A DNA stretch of 43,407 nucleotides. Origin: Chloroflexota bacterium. GTDB lineage: Bacteria; Chloroflexota; Anaerolineae; UBA4142. The notes beneath the pieces are model-generated. The model saw nothing but the letters and a program-made list of their open reading frames with translations, did not search any database and had not been told where the DNA came from. Below are positions 1 through 7,229 of this stretch, in pieces. The stretch is taken from the NCBI GenBank assembly GCA_016223105.1, contig JACRPR010000001.1:1-43407 (forward strand). Direction: 5' to 3'. The position numbers were made by a program, and so were the translations under genes. Each line of letters opens with the position of its first letter. Positions within the stretch are counted from its first letter, which is position 1.

Positions 1-11
1 CCCACCGGCAA

Positions 12-78
12 TGTCACCTTGAGCAGAGCGCAGGGGGCGCGCGACCAAGCGGAGATTCCTCACTGCGTTCGGAATGAT
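12..78. repeat. Interspersed intergenic repeat, copy 1
   Basis: A 67-base unit running from tgtcacc to cggaatgat is repeated almost at once at 87-154. It shares its two ends with the repeats at 27465-27752 and 37559-37649, so it belongs to the same family of dispersed, non-coding intergenic repeats. Confidence 0.8.
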
Positions 79-86
79 GGTAGCAG

Positions 87-154
87 TGTCACCCTGAGCA
101 AAGCGCAGGGGGGCGCGCGACCAAGCGGAGATTCCTCACTGCGTTCGGAATGAT
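87..154. repeat. Interspersed intergenic repeat, copy 2
   Basis: This is a near-identical second copy of the unit at 12-78. It differs by one inserted G and a few substitutions, and an 8-base gap separates the two. The tandem arrangement suggests local duplication. It lies just upstream of the small gene at 186. Confidence 0.8.
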
Positions 155-185
155 AGAGCGCGTTTTGTGAACAAACGGAGGGGCG

Positions 186-401
186 ATGCCCGCGCACACA
201 TCCAACGATCCGGTGATTGTGCTACCGATTCAGTTCCAATGTCTCCGCGCGCAAGATGTGCCGATGATTGAAGATGCGCTCAAGCAAGTTGGCGCGTGCG
301 GCGAAGTTCATTTGATCGTCGAACAAGGGCGGCTCGGATATGTTCGCACGCTCCAAAGCGAATCGCTCAGCCAAGTCGCATCGCGCACATCGCCCGAATA
401 A
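186..401 (+). CDS. Small hypothetical protein, DUF2292/YezD-like
   Basis: A 71-residue soluble protein with no signal peptide or membrane segment. The central part (about residues 28-56: a short helix, then GEVHLIVEQGRLGYVRT) resembles the compact DUF2292/YezD family, where a short helix is followed by strands of the form 'YG.V.I.V..G.V..I'. The function of that family is not known. The ATG is preceded by GGAGG at 177-181, close to the start, which supports translation. It stands alone between repeats. The family assignment comes from pattern recall only. Confidence 0.5.
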   Translation: MPAHTSNDPVIVLPIQFQCLRAQDVPMIEDALKQVGACGEVHLIVEQGRLGYVRTLQSESLSQVASRTSPE

Positions 402-408
402 ATTTAGT

Positions 409-479
409 CCGATGCATCGGGCTTGCCAATCGGCAAAAGCCGATTTCCATCTGCGTTAAACACCGATTTCTAATCGGTG
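409..479. terminator. Cluster of three short perfect hairpins
   Basis: Just after the stop at 401 come a 12-base palindrome at 409-420 (ccgatgcatcgg), a 7-bp stem with a 4-base loop at 428-445, and a 7-bp stem with a 5-base loop at 461-479. They could end transcription of the small gene. No long T-run follows, so they may equally be repeat debris. Confidence 0.45.
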
Positions 480-527
480 GCGGTTTTGCATAATTTGGAT
501 GGCGCAATGGCGCGCCGACCATCGCGG

Positions 528-577
528 TCATTCGAGCGGGAGATGATCTTATCGTCTTTGGCTTCCCGCTCGAATGA
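528..577. repeat. Inverted repeat with 14-bp arms
   Basis: The arm tcattcgagcggga begins at 528 and its exact reverse complement ends at 577, giving a stem-loop of about 50 bases. It belongs to the repeat-filled gap between 402 and 812, where no gene is supported. Confidence 0.6.
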
Positions 578-594
578 CAAACATAGTTTTCTGG

Positions 595-730
595 TAACCG
601 TTCAGCCCAACCTGTCATTGCGAGCGGTTTTTGCGAAGCAATCCCCAACATTGTCGTTCCGGAATTGTCGCGCGGACGCTTCGCGGCTTCGTCGCAAAAA
701 ACGCTCCTCGCAATGACACCTGAACGGTTA
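595..730. repeat. Long imperfect inverted repeat (palindromic element)
   Basis: The arms at about 595-640 and 686-730 are close reverse complements. Both contain tgtcattgcgag followed by a gcg...tttttgcg...gaagc segment. The outer ends taaccgttcag and ctgaacggtta are exact complements. The element could fold into one long hairpin. The same tgtcattgcgag word opens another palindromic element at 2057-2196. Confidence 0.7.
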
Positions 731-812
731 CGTTTTCTGGTTCAACGATTCCGGCAAACGCGTTTGCTTGCCAGAAGGGCGGAGCGCGCCCGGAGGTAGG
801 CAGAACTTGCAA

Positions 813-1079
813 ATGAATCACGATTCAATCGGCGATCAAGACCTGGTCGCATACGCGATGGGCGAACAGTGCAACGGCGCTGGCTCACGCGTCGCCGCGC
901 ACATCGCGAACTGCGACGCTTGCACCGCGACAGTCAAACGTTGGGGTGTGATTCGTCAAGTGTTCACGACCGATGATTCGATCGCCCCGTCGCCGGAGAC
1001 GCGCGCGCGCGCGTATGCAATGTTCAGGCGCACGATGCGGATGGTTGGTGGGCGGTGGGCAGTGAACAGTGGGCAGTGA
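813..1079 (+). CDS. Zinc-finger (zf-HC2-like) anti-sigma-type protein, truncated
   Basis: An 88-residue protein starting at ATG 813; an upstream in-frame TTG at 768 has no better support. H30-x3-C34-x2-C37 matches the zinc-binding core of ZAS anti-sigma domains, which sequester ECF sigma factors. No membrane helix and no sensor domain follow. The last residues are encoded by a low-complexity repeat (1043-1089), so the gene may have lost its 3' part. No sigma-factor gene lies beside it. Ribosome-site support is poor, because the nearest GGAGG (792-796) is too far upstream. The domain call is moderate and regulation of a sigma factor is inferred. Confidence 0.5.
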   Translation: MNHDSIGDQDLVAYAMGEQCNGAGSRVAAHIANCDACTATVKRWGVIRQVFTTDDSIAPSPETRARAYAMFRRTMRMVGGRWAVNSGQ

Positions 1080-1089
1080 ACAGTGAACA
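1043..1089. repeat. Low-complexity 'ggcagtgaacagt' tract
   Basis: Overlapping copies of gtgggcagtgaacagt-type words form the end of the anti-sigma-like gene and the start of the permease gene. They probably arose by slippage. Confidence 0.6.
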
Positions 1090-1925
1090 ATGATTGGACA
1101 TTGATCATCCGCGCGCAACGCCACTGGTTCGATCTACGGCTGGACGAACTGTGGCAATATCGCGACTTGGTAATGCTGTTCGTCTGGCGCGATTTCGTTT
1201 CGGTCTACAAACAAACGATCCTGGGTCCGCTGTGGTATCTCGTTCAACCGATCTTGACGACGCTGACGTTCACCGTGATTTTCGGAAACATCGCGCGCTT
1301 GCCGACGGACGGTTCGCCGCAATTTCTCTTCTATATGTCCGGCACGGTCATCTGGAGTTATTTCGCCGATTGCCTGACCAAGACCTCGAACACGTTTGTC
1401 AACAACACAAATCTTTTCGGCAAAGTTTATTTTCCCCGCCTCGCCGTCCCAGTCTCGATCTTGATCTCCAACCTGGTCGCGTTCGCGATCCAACTCGGAT
1501 TGTTTATCGCGTTTATGATTTACTTTGGGGTTGCGGGCGCGGCAGTGCATCCCACCCTCTGGATTGCGCTCACGCCGATCCTGGTATTGACGATGGCGGG
1601 CTTGGGACTCGGCTTTGGCATCATCGTTTCATCGCTGACCACGCGCTATCGCGATCTCCGTTTCCTGGTGACGTTCGGTGTGCAACTGCTGATGTACGCG
1701 ACGCCGGTCATTTACCCGGTTTCTGCGATCCCCGATCAATTCCGCTGGCTCATTCTCGCGAATCCAATGACGCCTATCGTTGAAAGTTTTCGTTTTGCAT
1801 TTCTCGGTGCGGGCGCGTTCGATGCCGGCGCACTCCTCTACAGTTTTGGTTTTATGCTGGTGGTGTTGTTGTTCGGGGTTCTGCTCTTCAACCAGGTTGA
1901 GCGGACGTTTATGGATACGGTGTGA
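1083..1925 (+). CDS. ABC-2 type polysaccharide export permease (Wzm/TagG-like)
   Basis: A 280-residue membrane protein of the ABC-2 permease family that, with a Wzt/TagH-type ATPase, moves lipid-linked polysaccharide or teichoic-acid-like polymers across the membrane. The cytoplasmic N-terminus carries the family hallmark 'LVMLFVWRDFVSVYKQTILGP' in shortened form (about residues 29-49). Some six membrane segments follow, and a conserved 'TPVIYP' turn lies in the last third. The length is normal. It starts at GTG 1083 inside the preceding repeat. No ATP-binding partner follows, since the next 2.9 kb hold repeats and unrelated small genes. The partner must be elsewhere or lost. The family is clear but the substrate is unknown. 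Confidence 0.88.
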   Translation: MNNDWTLIIRAQRHWFDLRLDELWQYRDLVMLFVWRDFVSVYKQTILGPLWYLVQPILTTLTFTVIFGNIARLPTDGSPQFLFYMSGTVIWSYFADCLTKTSNTFVNNTNLFGKVYFPRLAVPVSILISNLVAFAIQLGLFIAFMIYFGVAGAAVHPTLWIALTPILVLTMAGLGLGFGIIVSSLTTRYRDLRFLVTFGVQLLMYATPVIYPVSAIPDQFRWLILANPMTPIVESFRFAFLGAGAFDAGALLYSFGFMLVVLLFGVLLFNQVERTFMDTV

Positions 1926-2035
1926 GAGTTGGTTAGTTGGTTGGTTCGATAGTGAGATAGTTGATGGTGAAAAGTTGCAAGTAGATAGGGAGCAGGGAGC
2001 GCGGGAGAAGGGGAGAGAGGGAGCGGCAAAGTAGC
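1926..2035. repeat. Low-complexity intergenic tract
   Basis: Short words such as gttggttagttggttggtt, then purine-rich gggagcaggg and gggagagaggg runs, follow the permease stop codon. No coding signal is seen. Comparable word-like tracts occur at 1043-1089, 22703-22784, 25406-25550 and 36104-36235. Confidence 0.55.
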
Positions 2036-2056
2036 GCAAGTCGTAATTGCTCACCC

Positions 2057-2196
2057 TGTCATTGCGAGGAGTCGGTTTTCCCTAGCACTTGCGTTCCCGC
2101 TAGGGCAAGTGTGCCGACGAAGCAATCCCCGCGATGCGCGTCCGGATCAACCAGGTTGGGGATTGCTTCGCAAACGCTTCGCGACTCGCAATGACA
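2057..2196. repeat. Palindromic intergenic element (tgtcattgcgag family)
   Basis: The ends tgtcattgcgag and ctcgcaatgaca are reverse complements. An inner pair, cgaagcaatcccc (2118-2130) and ggggattgcttcg (2158-2170), is also perfectly complementary. It shares its ends with the element at 595-730. It is non-coding. Confidence 0.7.
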
Positions 2197-2208
2197 TGGG
2201 CTGAGTAG

Positions 2209-2335
2209 TTTGGCAATGTCAGATTCCGCACACGCGTTCGACTGTCCTGCTGAGCGTAGCGAACGCAAAGCGTCTCGCTCCGTTGCGCGCGAGACCCTTT
2301 GCTTCAGGGTGACAACCGAATCTGACATTGCCAAA
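2209..2335. repeat. Repeat bounded by a perfect 18-bp inverted repeat
   Basis: tttggcaatgtcagattc at 2209-2226 is the exact reverse complement of 2318-2335. Inside is a copy of the ctgagcgtagcgaacg...cagggtgaca family. The right edge coincides with the point where the HEPN-like reading frame stops resembling its family, so the element may have inserted into, or replaced the end of, that gene. Confidence 0.7.
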
Positions 2336-2425
2336 GTAATCACCGTGTTGCCGCAACGTTTCCGCCGAAGCAATATAGCGTCGCGCTTTCGCGAGCATTG
2401 CGCGTAATTCTTCATCACGCGTCAC
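2336..2425 (-). pseudogene. 5' remnant of a HEPN-domain gene
   Basis: Read on the minus strand from GTG at 2425, the frame gives about 30 residues (MTRDEELRAMLAKARRYIAS...) that look like the first helix of HEPN proteins, the usual partners of MNT nucleotidyltransferases. The GTG overlaps the TGA of the upstream MNT gene (GTGA), as expected for a coupled pair. After 'HGDYFGNV' the frame runs into the 18-bp inverted repeat, and the second half of the HEPN domain, with its catalytic Arg-x4-6-His motif, is absent. HEPN proteins act as RNases or as targets of AMPylation; this one is presumably inactive. Confidence 0.6.
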
Positions 2426-2826
2426 AGCAATACTCCTTCGCGGCGAATGTTCTCGAATAAAGGCGAGGCGCGCTTGCGTAACCAGGTTGCGGGAATCGGG
2501 TACGTCGCAATCAGTAAATCGGACTGCAGACACAGATCGGAAAGCGTTTGGCTAAGTCGGTCGAGTTCTCGAAACGGCTGAACTTTCCCGGCGAGCGCGA
2601 TGACTGTATCCACATCCGAATCGGGACGCGCATCGCCACGCGCATAAGAACCATAGAGGTATAGCCCGCGAAAGCGCGCGCCATATATTTCTTGCAATGA
2701 TCGTTTTAGCCGGAGCAAGGCGCGACGGACGCGCGGATCAATTTGTTGTTTCGTTCTGGCGGGCGCGCGCAAGCGCTGGGTCGATGTCTGGGACAACTCA
2801 ATCTGGCGCTTGATTTTGGTGGGCAT
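2422..2826 (-). CDS. MNT-type nucleotidyltransferase (minimal nucleotidyltransferase, antitoxin-like)
   Basis: A 134-residue protein with the MNT signature: G59-S60 of 'YGSYARGDARPDSDVD', followed by the metal-binding aspartates D71 and D73. MNT proteins pair with HEPN toxins and can silence them by transferring AMP. The first 30 residues are basic and look unstructured, longer than in most minimal MNT proteins. The stop codon overlaps the GTG of the HEPN remnant downstream on the same strand, so this is the surviving half of a toxin-antitoxin-like pair. The catalytic residues are intact. What it does without its partner is unknown. Confidence 0.82.
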   Translation of the reverse strand: MPTKIKRQIELSQTSTQRLRAPARTKQQIDPRVRRALLRLKRSLQEIYGARFRGLYLYGSYARGDARPDSDVDTVIALAGKVQPFRELDRLSQTLSDLCLQSDLLIATYPIPATWLRKRASPLFENIRREGVLL

Positions 2827-3060
2827 GAAATTTTCTCCGCGATACCGTGTCTCTGATTTCCATCTCGATTATAACAGGTCTGTTGGATCGGGTCAACCAA
2901 TTTGAGTGATCGCGTGATCTGGGTGTCCGTCAAAATTTTGGGTAGCGCGTTGCGGGCGATTGAAATCGCGGCAACGCATAGCAAATTCGACCTGCGTCGA
3001 ATCGGTATCCAATCGCGGTTTAGAACATTGCGTGCGGGTAGCCGACGGACGCCGTTCCGT
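2827..3060. other. Intergenic stretch, repeat-like, no supported gene
   Basis: This sits between the MNT start codon and the 39-bp tandem array. It contains a gattgaaatcgcggcaacgc-type segment that looks like a dispersed repeat. A weak open frame runs through it and the array on the plus strand (2960-3295), but it has no ribosome site and owes its length to the 39-bp period. Confidence 0.5.
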
Positions 3061-3207
3061 CTCGGTTGCCACCAATGACGCTCCGGCGAGCGTCCGCTAC
3101 TCGGTTGCCACCAATAACGCTCCGGCGAGCGTCCGCTACTCGGTTGCCACCAACGACGCTCCGGCGAGCGTCCGCTACTCGGTTGTCACCAACGACGCTA
3201 CGGCGAG
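3061..3207 (+). repeat. 39-bp tandem repeat, 3.8 copies
   Basis: Units begin at 3061, 3100, 3139 and 3178, and the last is cut at 30 bases. The first three differ by only a few substitutions and the fourth has more. Because 39 is a multiple of three, frames stay open across the array. There are no spacers, so it is a minisatellite and not a CRISPR array. Confidence 0.9.
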
Positions 3208-3354
3208 TATAAACAGGATCCCCGAAGGATGTAAGAAGGATGCCCGAAGGATGCGAATGGCGGCAATTGGGCGCGCCATTTCAAACTTTCCATAAACAAG
3301 GGAGTTGTTCATTCGCCGTGTGGCGCACCAGCGGTCGAATGAAAATCAGTGAAC

Positions 3355-3381
3355 GTAGGACAATTTGGCAAATTGTCCTAC
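3355..3381 (+). promoter_or_regulatory. Perfect 12-bp hairpin just upstream of a strong ribosome site
   Basis: gtaggacaattt (3355-3366), a 3-base loop and aaattgtcctac (3370-3381) form a perfect stem. It ends 6 bases before AAAGGAGG (3388-3395), the ribosome-binding site of the gene at 3401. It could be a 5' mRNA stabiliser, an operator-like palindrome or a terminator for upstream transcription. Its function is inferred only from position. Confidence 0.55.
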
Positions 3382-3400
3382 ATTTTCAAAGGAGGACACT

Positions 3401-3967
3401 ATGGCACACGTGAAAATGAATCCGATTATCGAGCAAGTGCGCGGAAAAATCGGCGACCTCGTGTTTAAACGGTACGGCGACGAGGTGATCATTGCGCGCA
3501 AACCCGACCTCGAAGGGCGGGAACCGACCGAAGCGCAAGCGGCGCAACGCGAACAATTTCGCCAAGCCGCGCTGTACGGCAAAACGGTGATGGCTGACCC
3601 GGATGCCAAAGCGATCTATGAGGATGTCGCGGAAACGCGCGGAATCCCGGTATTCAGCGTAACCATCGCGGATTTCTTCAATGGTCCGTCGGTGGACGCG
3701 GTAGATGTGGGCGGCTACACCGGCAAAGTGGGCGATGAAATCGGAATCCGCGCGCACGATGACTTTGACGTGGTCGCCGTCCAAGTGGGCTTGACGAAGC
3801 AAGACGGTAGCGCGATTGAAGCGGGCGCGGCAATCGAAAAGCCGCCCGACAGCGGGAACTGGATTTACAAAGCGACCATCGCGGTACCCAACGGCACGCC
3901 AGTGCGAATTGCGGTAACGGCGAAGGATCGCCCGGGGCACACGGGCGTGAAACAGGTGGACAAGTAG
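3401..3967 (+). CDS. Conserved hypothetical protein
   Basis: A 188-residue protein with no signal peptide or membrane segment. The start at ATG 3401 is fixed by AAAGGAGG eight bases or less upstream; an earlier in-frame start at 3365 lies inside the hairpin and is unlikely. The N-terminal third ('IIEQVRGKIGDLVFKRYGDE...', then a basic/acidic helical stretch) and the C-terminal beta-rich part ('VGDEIGIRAHDDFDVVAVQV...DGSAIEAG') resemble a conserved hypothetical family that I recall without a known role. The C-terminal half may be an immunoglobulin-like or carbohydrate-binding-type sandwich, which is speculation. A strong hairpin terminator follows. Confidence 0.7.
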   Translation: MAHVKMNPIIEQVRGKIGDLVFKRYGDEVIIARKPDLEGREPTEAQAAQREQFRQAALYGKTVMADPDAKAIYEDVAETRGIPVFSVTIADFFNGPSVDAVDVGGYTGKVGDEIGIRAHDDFDVVAVQVGLTKQDGSAIEAGAAIEKPPDSGNWIYKATIAVPNGTPVRIAVTAKDRPGHTGVKQVDK

Positions 3968-3978
3968 CGAGCAAAACC

Positions 3979-4011
3979 AAACCCGAAGGGTCTTCAAGAC
4001 CCTTCGGGTTT
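3979..4011 (+). terminator. Strong hairpin terminator
   Basis: Two 16-base arms (3979-3994 and 3996-4011) are exact reverse complements around one central base, so the real loop includes a few stem bases. It begins 12 bases after the stop at 3967. Only a short T-run follows, so termination is likely but not certain. Confidence 0.7.
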
Positions 4012-4022
4012 AGGGGGACAAA

Positions 4023-4347
4023 ATGGACCCGCGAATTCAATCCGTAAGTGAACTGGCTGTCCGCGTCGCGCAAGACCCCGCGCTCGCGGACAAGATGAAA
4101 GCGAACCCCGCCGAAACACTGGCGATCCTTCGACTTCGCTCAGGACGCCGCGCCGTTGCAATCGGACACCTGGATCTATCGAATGGTTGTCGGCGCGCTC
4201 GGCTTGGCGGTACTGATTGCGATTATTGGCGCGATCATTCTCGCGATTGCCGGCAAGCCGATCCCCGAGTTGTTGACTGCGCTGGGTTCGGCAGCGGTCG
4301 GTGCGTTGGCGGGGTTGCTCGCGCCGTCGCCGGCGGGCAAGGGGTAG
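4023..4347 (+). pseudogene. Frameshifted small membrane protein gene
   Basis: The first frame from ATG 4023 encodes a helical start (MDPRIQSVSELAVRVAQDP...), ending in sense at about 4127. A second frame, open through the same zone and ending at 4347, encodes 'LQSDTWIYRMVVGALGLAVL' and a following hydrophobic segment and glycine/alanine-rich tail. Together they would make a plausible protein of roughly 100 residues with one or two membrane helices. Between them lies cttcgacttcgctcaggacg, a word typical of the dispersed repeats here, so a small repeat-derived insertion probably broke the frame. A sequencing error cannot be excluded. The function is unknown. Confidence 0.6.
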
Positions 4348-4363
4348 AGGACTGGGAGAGACC

Positions 4364-4386
4364 TTCCAGGTTTTCAAAACCTGGAA
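4364..4386 (+). terminator. Hairpin, 11-bp stem
   Basis: ttccaggtttt (4364-4374) and aaaacctggaa (4376-4386) are perfect complements, 16 bases after the stop at 4347. The same core (ccaggttt...aaacctgg) is used at 31259-31297, so it is likely a mobile or repeated terminator sequence. Confidence 0.6.
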
Positions 4387-4818
4387 CCCAAATTTTGCCC
4401 AAATTAACCGACAATTCATCGCGGACGAATGTTCATTACAAGCAGGTGTTCGTTCCGTACCGAAGTTGAAACCAGAACACGATGCGCGTTGCTACATCTT
4501 GCTACATCTTGCGCGATGGTAATCTGGTTAATAACCAACGCGGACTAAGTATCTTTTTTGTGAGACTCGGCTTGCGCGATGAAATGTAGTCTAATTTGGG
4601 CAAAATCTAGGTGGAAGGTCTGGTGTGCAACCGGAGTGGTAGCACCTCATTAAATCGTGGAGCGCACTCTAAAGTCTTCGTTAGCCACACGCTTCTCGCC
4701 ACACAGAAACACACGGGAATTTTCTGTCAAATTCTGTGTGTTTCTGTGGCGGATTGGGCCTCCACGATTAAAGGAGGGACTACCACGATCGATCATATGA
4801 GAAAAAAAGTGTATTGTA
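4387..4818. other. Intergenic region with imperfect inverted repeat
   Basis: No gene is supported. It contains a duplicated gctacatctt (4491-4510) and an imperfect inverted repeat at 4699-4749 built from ccacacagaaacacac and gtgtgtttctgtgg. A wider pair of complements lies near 4650-4662 and 4760-4771. Base composition shifts from GC-rich to AT-rich here, so it marks the left edge of the polysaccharide cassette. Confidence 0.5.
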
Positions 4819-6154
4819 GTGCTTAAACATCTTCGTCAACTTGCCGGGGAGAGTCTAATTTACGGCGTCTCGCTAGTTTTGTCGCGATTCCTAAGCGTTC
4901 TCCTCGTCCCAATCCTAACCCGTATTTTTACTCCTGAAGATTATGGCGTTATGAGCTTGGTTACAACTCTTATGGCGGTAGTTGGAATCTTCACCGCGTT
5001 AGGGTTGGACTATGCTGGCAGGGACTATCGTTCAGCGCGCAGATGCGGGACTTTATTTCCGACTTTGCGCCCTAGCTCTGCCGTTAAGTGTGTTGGGGAA
5101 TGTAATGGTGAATTGGTTGCGTATGCAACGTCGCCCCAAGATGACGGTAGTATTATCCCTGATATTCAATCTTTTGAATGTTCCATTTATTATTGTGTTT
5201 GTGGCTTTCCTGCAATGGGGGATTAGCGGAGTATATGTCGTGCAAATCATAACTGCGGTAGCAGGGACAATTACGTGTGTAGTACTCATGCGCGACTGGT
5301 TGAGCCCAACCTATTTTCACCTGCTACGTCTCCGTAAAATGATTCGATACTCTCTACCTTTGATTCCGGGGACATTGGCGTTTTGGGTCGTCAGCTTTTC
5401 TGATCGCTTCTTCGTTCAGGTCTATACCAATACGGAAGAGGTGGGACTATATCAAGTCGGGAGTTCGATGGCTGGGCTAATCGCATTGGCAACCGGCGCT
5501 TTTCAAACGGCATGGGTGCCTTTCTCTATGTCCATACACAAACGTGACGATGCAAATATGGTCTATGCTAGCGTCTTATTATCTTATTTGTGGTTGACCT
5601 CACTTATAAGTACTTTCCTAGCATTGCTGGCCCCAGAGGCAATTCGGTTGATAGCAACCGAGCGTTATGTAGGGGCAAGCCCAGTTGTTGGCATCCTTGC
5701 ATTCGGCTATGTGATGATGGGTTTGGGATCTATTTCGACGCTCGGTCCGTCTATTGTCAAGAAGACAAGTGTCGCTGGTTTTGCTATGATAGCGGCAGCC
5801 GGAATCAATATTGTTCTCAATATTTTATTTGTACCCGGTATGGGTAAAATCGGTGCTGCTCTTGCAACCCTGATGTCCCAGGCGGTTGTGCCAGCGTACC
5901 TTTTCTACCACTCACAGAAACTCTATCCTATTCCGTATCGTTTCAAGCCGGCTATCGGTATTCTAGTCCTTTCTTTTGTGATTATAGCATTGGGTGCCAA
6001 TATACAATTTGATAATGTGTGGGTAAATATCTTCTCTAAGTTTACTTTGATTGCCTCGTTTGTCCCAGCTCTATTTTTGTTGCGTGTCATTACGCCAGAT
6101 CAAGCCCGATCCCTTTTGTATAGATTGTTCACATCAAAGCGTTATGCGGTTTGA
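4819..6154 (+). pseudogene. Disrupted polysaccharide flippase (Wzx/MATE-like)
   Basis: The product would move lipid-linked oligosaccharides across the membrane. Frame one starts at GTG 4819 and gives a normal Wzx N-terminus ('SLIYGVSLVLSRFLSVLLVP...TALGLD', about 64 residues). Frame two, entered near 5010-5015, continues with 'LAGTIVQRADAGLYFRLCAL' through about ten membrane segments to 6154. Only some 40 residues separate the 'LGLD' motif from the 'LRMQRR' loop, where relatives as I recall them have well over 100. So a deletion of very roughly 200 bases combined with a frameshift is likely. It may be genuine decay or an assembly fault. It would be the only Wzx-type flippase here, and a polymerase gene lies downstream. 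Confidence 0.75.
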
Positions 6155-6208
6155 AATAAACCTGGTTGCGTTTTCTGCTTATGCTTCATCACAGTGGGGA
6201 ATAGCCAG

Positions 6209-7213
6209 ATGAAAATATTCCTTTGCTATGGATACCGCCCGTACACAACTGCCCTCTACTTTGAACGCGCATTGCAACAGGAACATGAAGTCTACTACAT
6301 TGGTCCGGCTTATTGGCCGAGGACTGGTTACACTAGCAACGAGGATCTATTTCGTCTGATCGAAAACGGATTGCCCCAGCCAGACTTGGTTCTTTTCATT
6401 GAACCAGGGCAACGGTTTTTCCCGCGCGGATTGGAAAAGATGGTTTGTCCTACTGCTGTCTATCTTGTTGATGTACATCAAGACCTTAATCATAGATTAG
6501 CGCAAGCACCGTTTTTTGATTACATTTTTGTTGCTCAACAAGACTATGTTTCAGTGTTTGCACAAATGGGTTACCAGCAAGTTTATTGGTTACCGCTTGC
6601 TTGTGATCCTATTGTACATGGACATAAGCAAGAGACCAAGAAATGGGATATTGGCTTTGTCGGTCATCCTAATTCAGTTACCCGAACGCGAAGGCTAGAA
6701 TTACTGAGCAAACACTTTACGATGAATGACTACCATTGTTTCTATCCGAAAGAGAAAATATCTGAAATATATTCTCAATCAAAAATTGTTTTTAACAGTG
6801 CTGTCAATGGCGACCTGAACATGCGAGTCTTTGAGGGAATGGCGAGCGGTTCGTTGCTTGTAACAGATCAGATTAAGAATGGTCAAGAGGTATTGTTCAA
6901 GAATGGAATTCATCTTGTGGAATATAAGGACGACTCCTCGTTGCTAAAAGCGGTTGAATATTATTTGGCACATGACGAAGAAAGGGAACAAATTGCAAGC
7001 GCCGGCGCTCAGTTAGTAATGTCGGAACACACATATTGGCACCGTTGCCAATTTATTATCAAAACGATTTTTGATGCTGGCAGTCCTCATTTGGATGCGA
7101 AGTTAGAGTTAGCATGGCGTCAAAGAAGAGGTTACACAAAGGTTTTGGGTATCGCCTTCATTTCAGTTCTTCGAGTTCTTTACCACATAGCGCGCCAACC
7201 ACATTTGTCGTAA
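6209..7213 (+). CDS. CgeB-like glycosyltransferase
   Basis: About 334 residues. ATG 6209 follows a GGGGA at 6196-6200, and an in-frame GTG at 6194 is less likely. The fold looks GT-B: an N-terminal part beginning MKIFLCYGYR, then a C-terminal domain with 'RVFEGMASGSLLVTD' near residues 205-219, the signature of the CgeB/Glyco_trans_1_2 group. Such enzymes transfer a sugar from a nucleotide donor. Donor and acceptor cannot be told. The C-terminal 25 residues are hydrophobic and basic and may touch the membrane. It is the first intact gene of the AT-rich cassette. Confidence 0.8.
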   Translation: MKIFLCYGYRPYTTALYFERALQQEHEVYYIGPAYWPRTGYTSNEDLFRLIENGLPQPDLVLFIEPGQRFFPRGLEKMVCPTAVYLVDVHQDLNHRLAQAPFFDYIFVAQQDYVSVFAQMGYQQVYWLPLACDPIVHGHKQETKKWDIGFVGHPNSVTRTRRLELLSKHFTMNDYHCFYPKEKISEIYSQSKIVFNSAVNGDLNMRVFEGMASGSLLVTDQIKNGQEVLFKNGIHLVEYKDDSSLLKAVEYYLAHDEEREQIASAGAQLVMSEHTYWHRCQFIIKTIFDAGSPHLDAKLELAWRQRRGYTKVLGIAFISVLRVLYHIARQPHLS

Positions 7214-7229
7214 TCTCCAAGGATTATGA

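Noticed and set aside
3061-3207. Possible CRISPR array
   Set aside because: The repeat units abut each other with no spacers and no cas gene is nearby; it is a tandem repeat.
2960-3295. 111-codon plus-strand frame across the tandem repeat
   Set aside because: There is no ribosome site, and the length comes mainly from the 39-bp period and a repeat-like upstream part. It was not called as a gene.
4611-4826. 71-codon frame before the flippase
   Set aside because: It has no ribosome site, crosses an inverted repeat, has no recognisable features and overlaps the flippase start.
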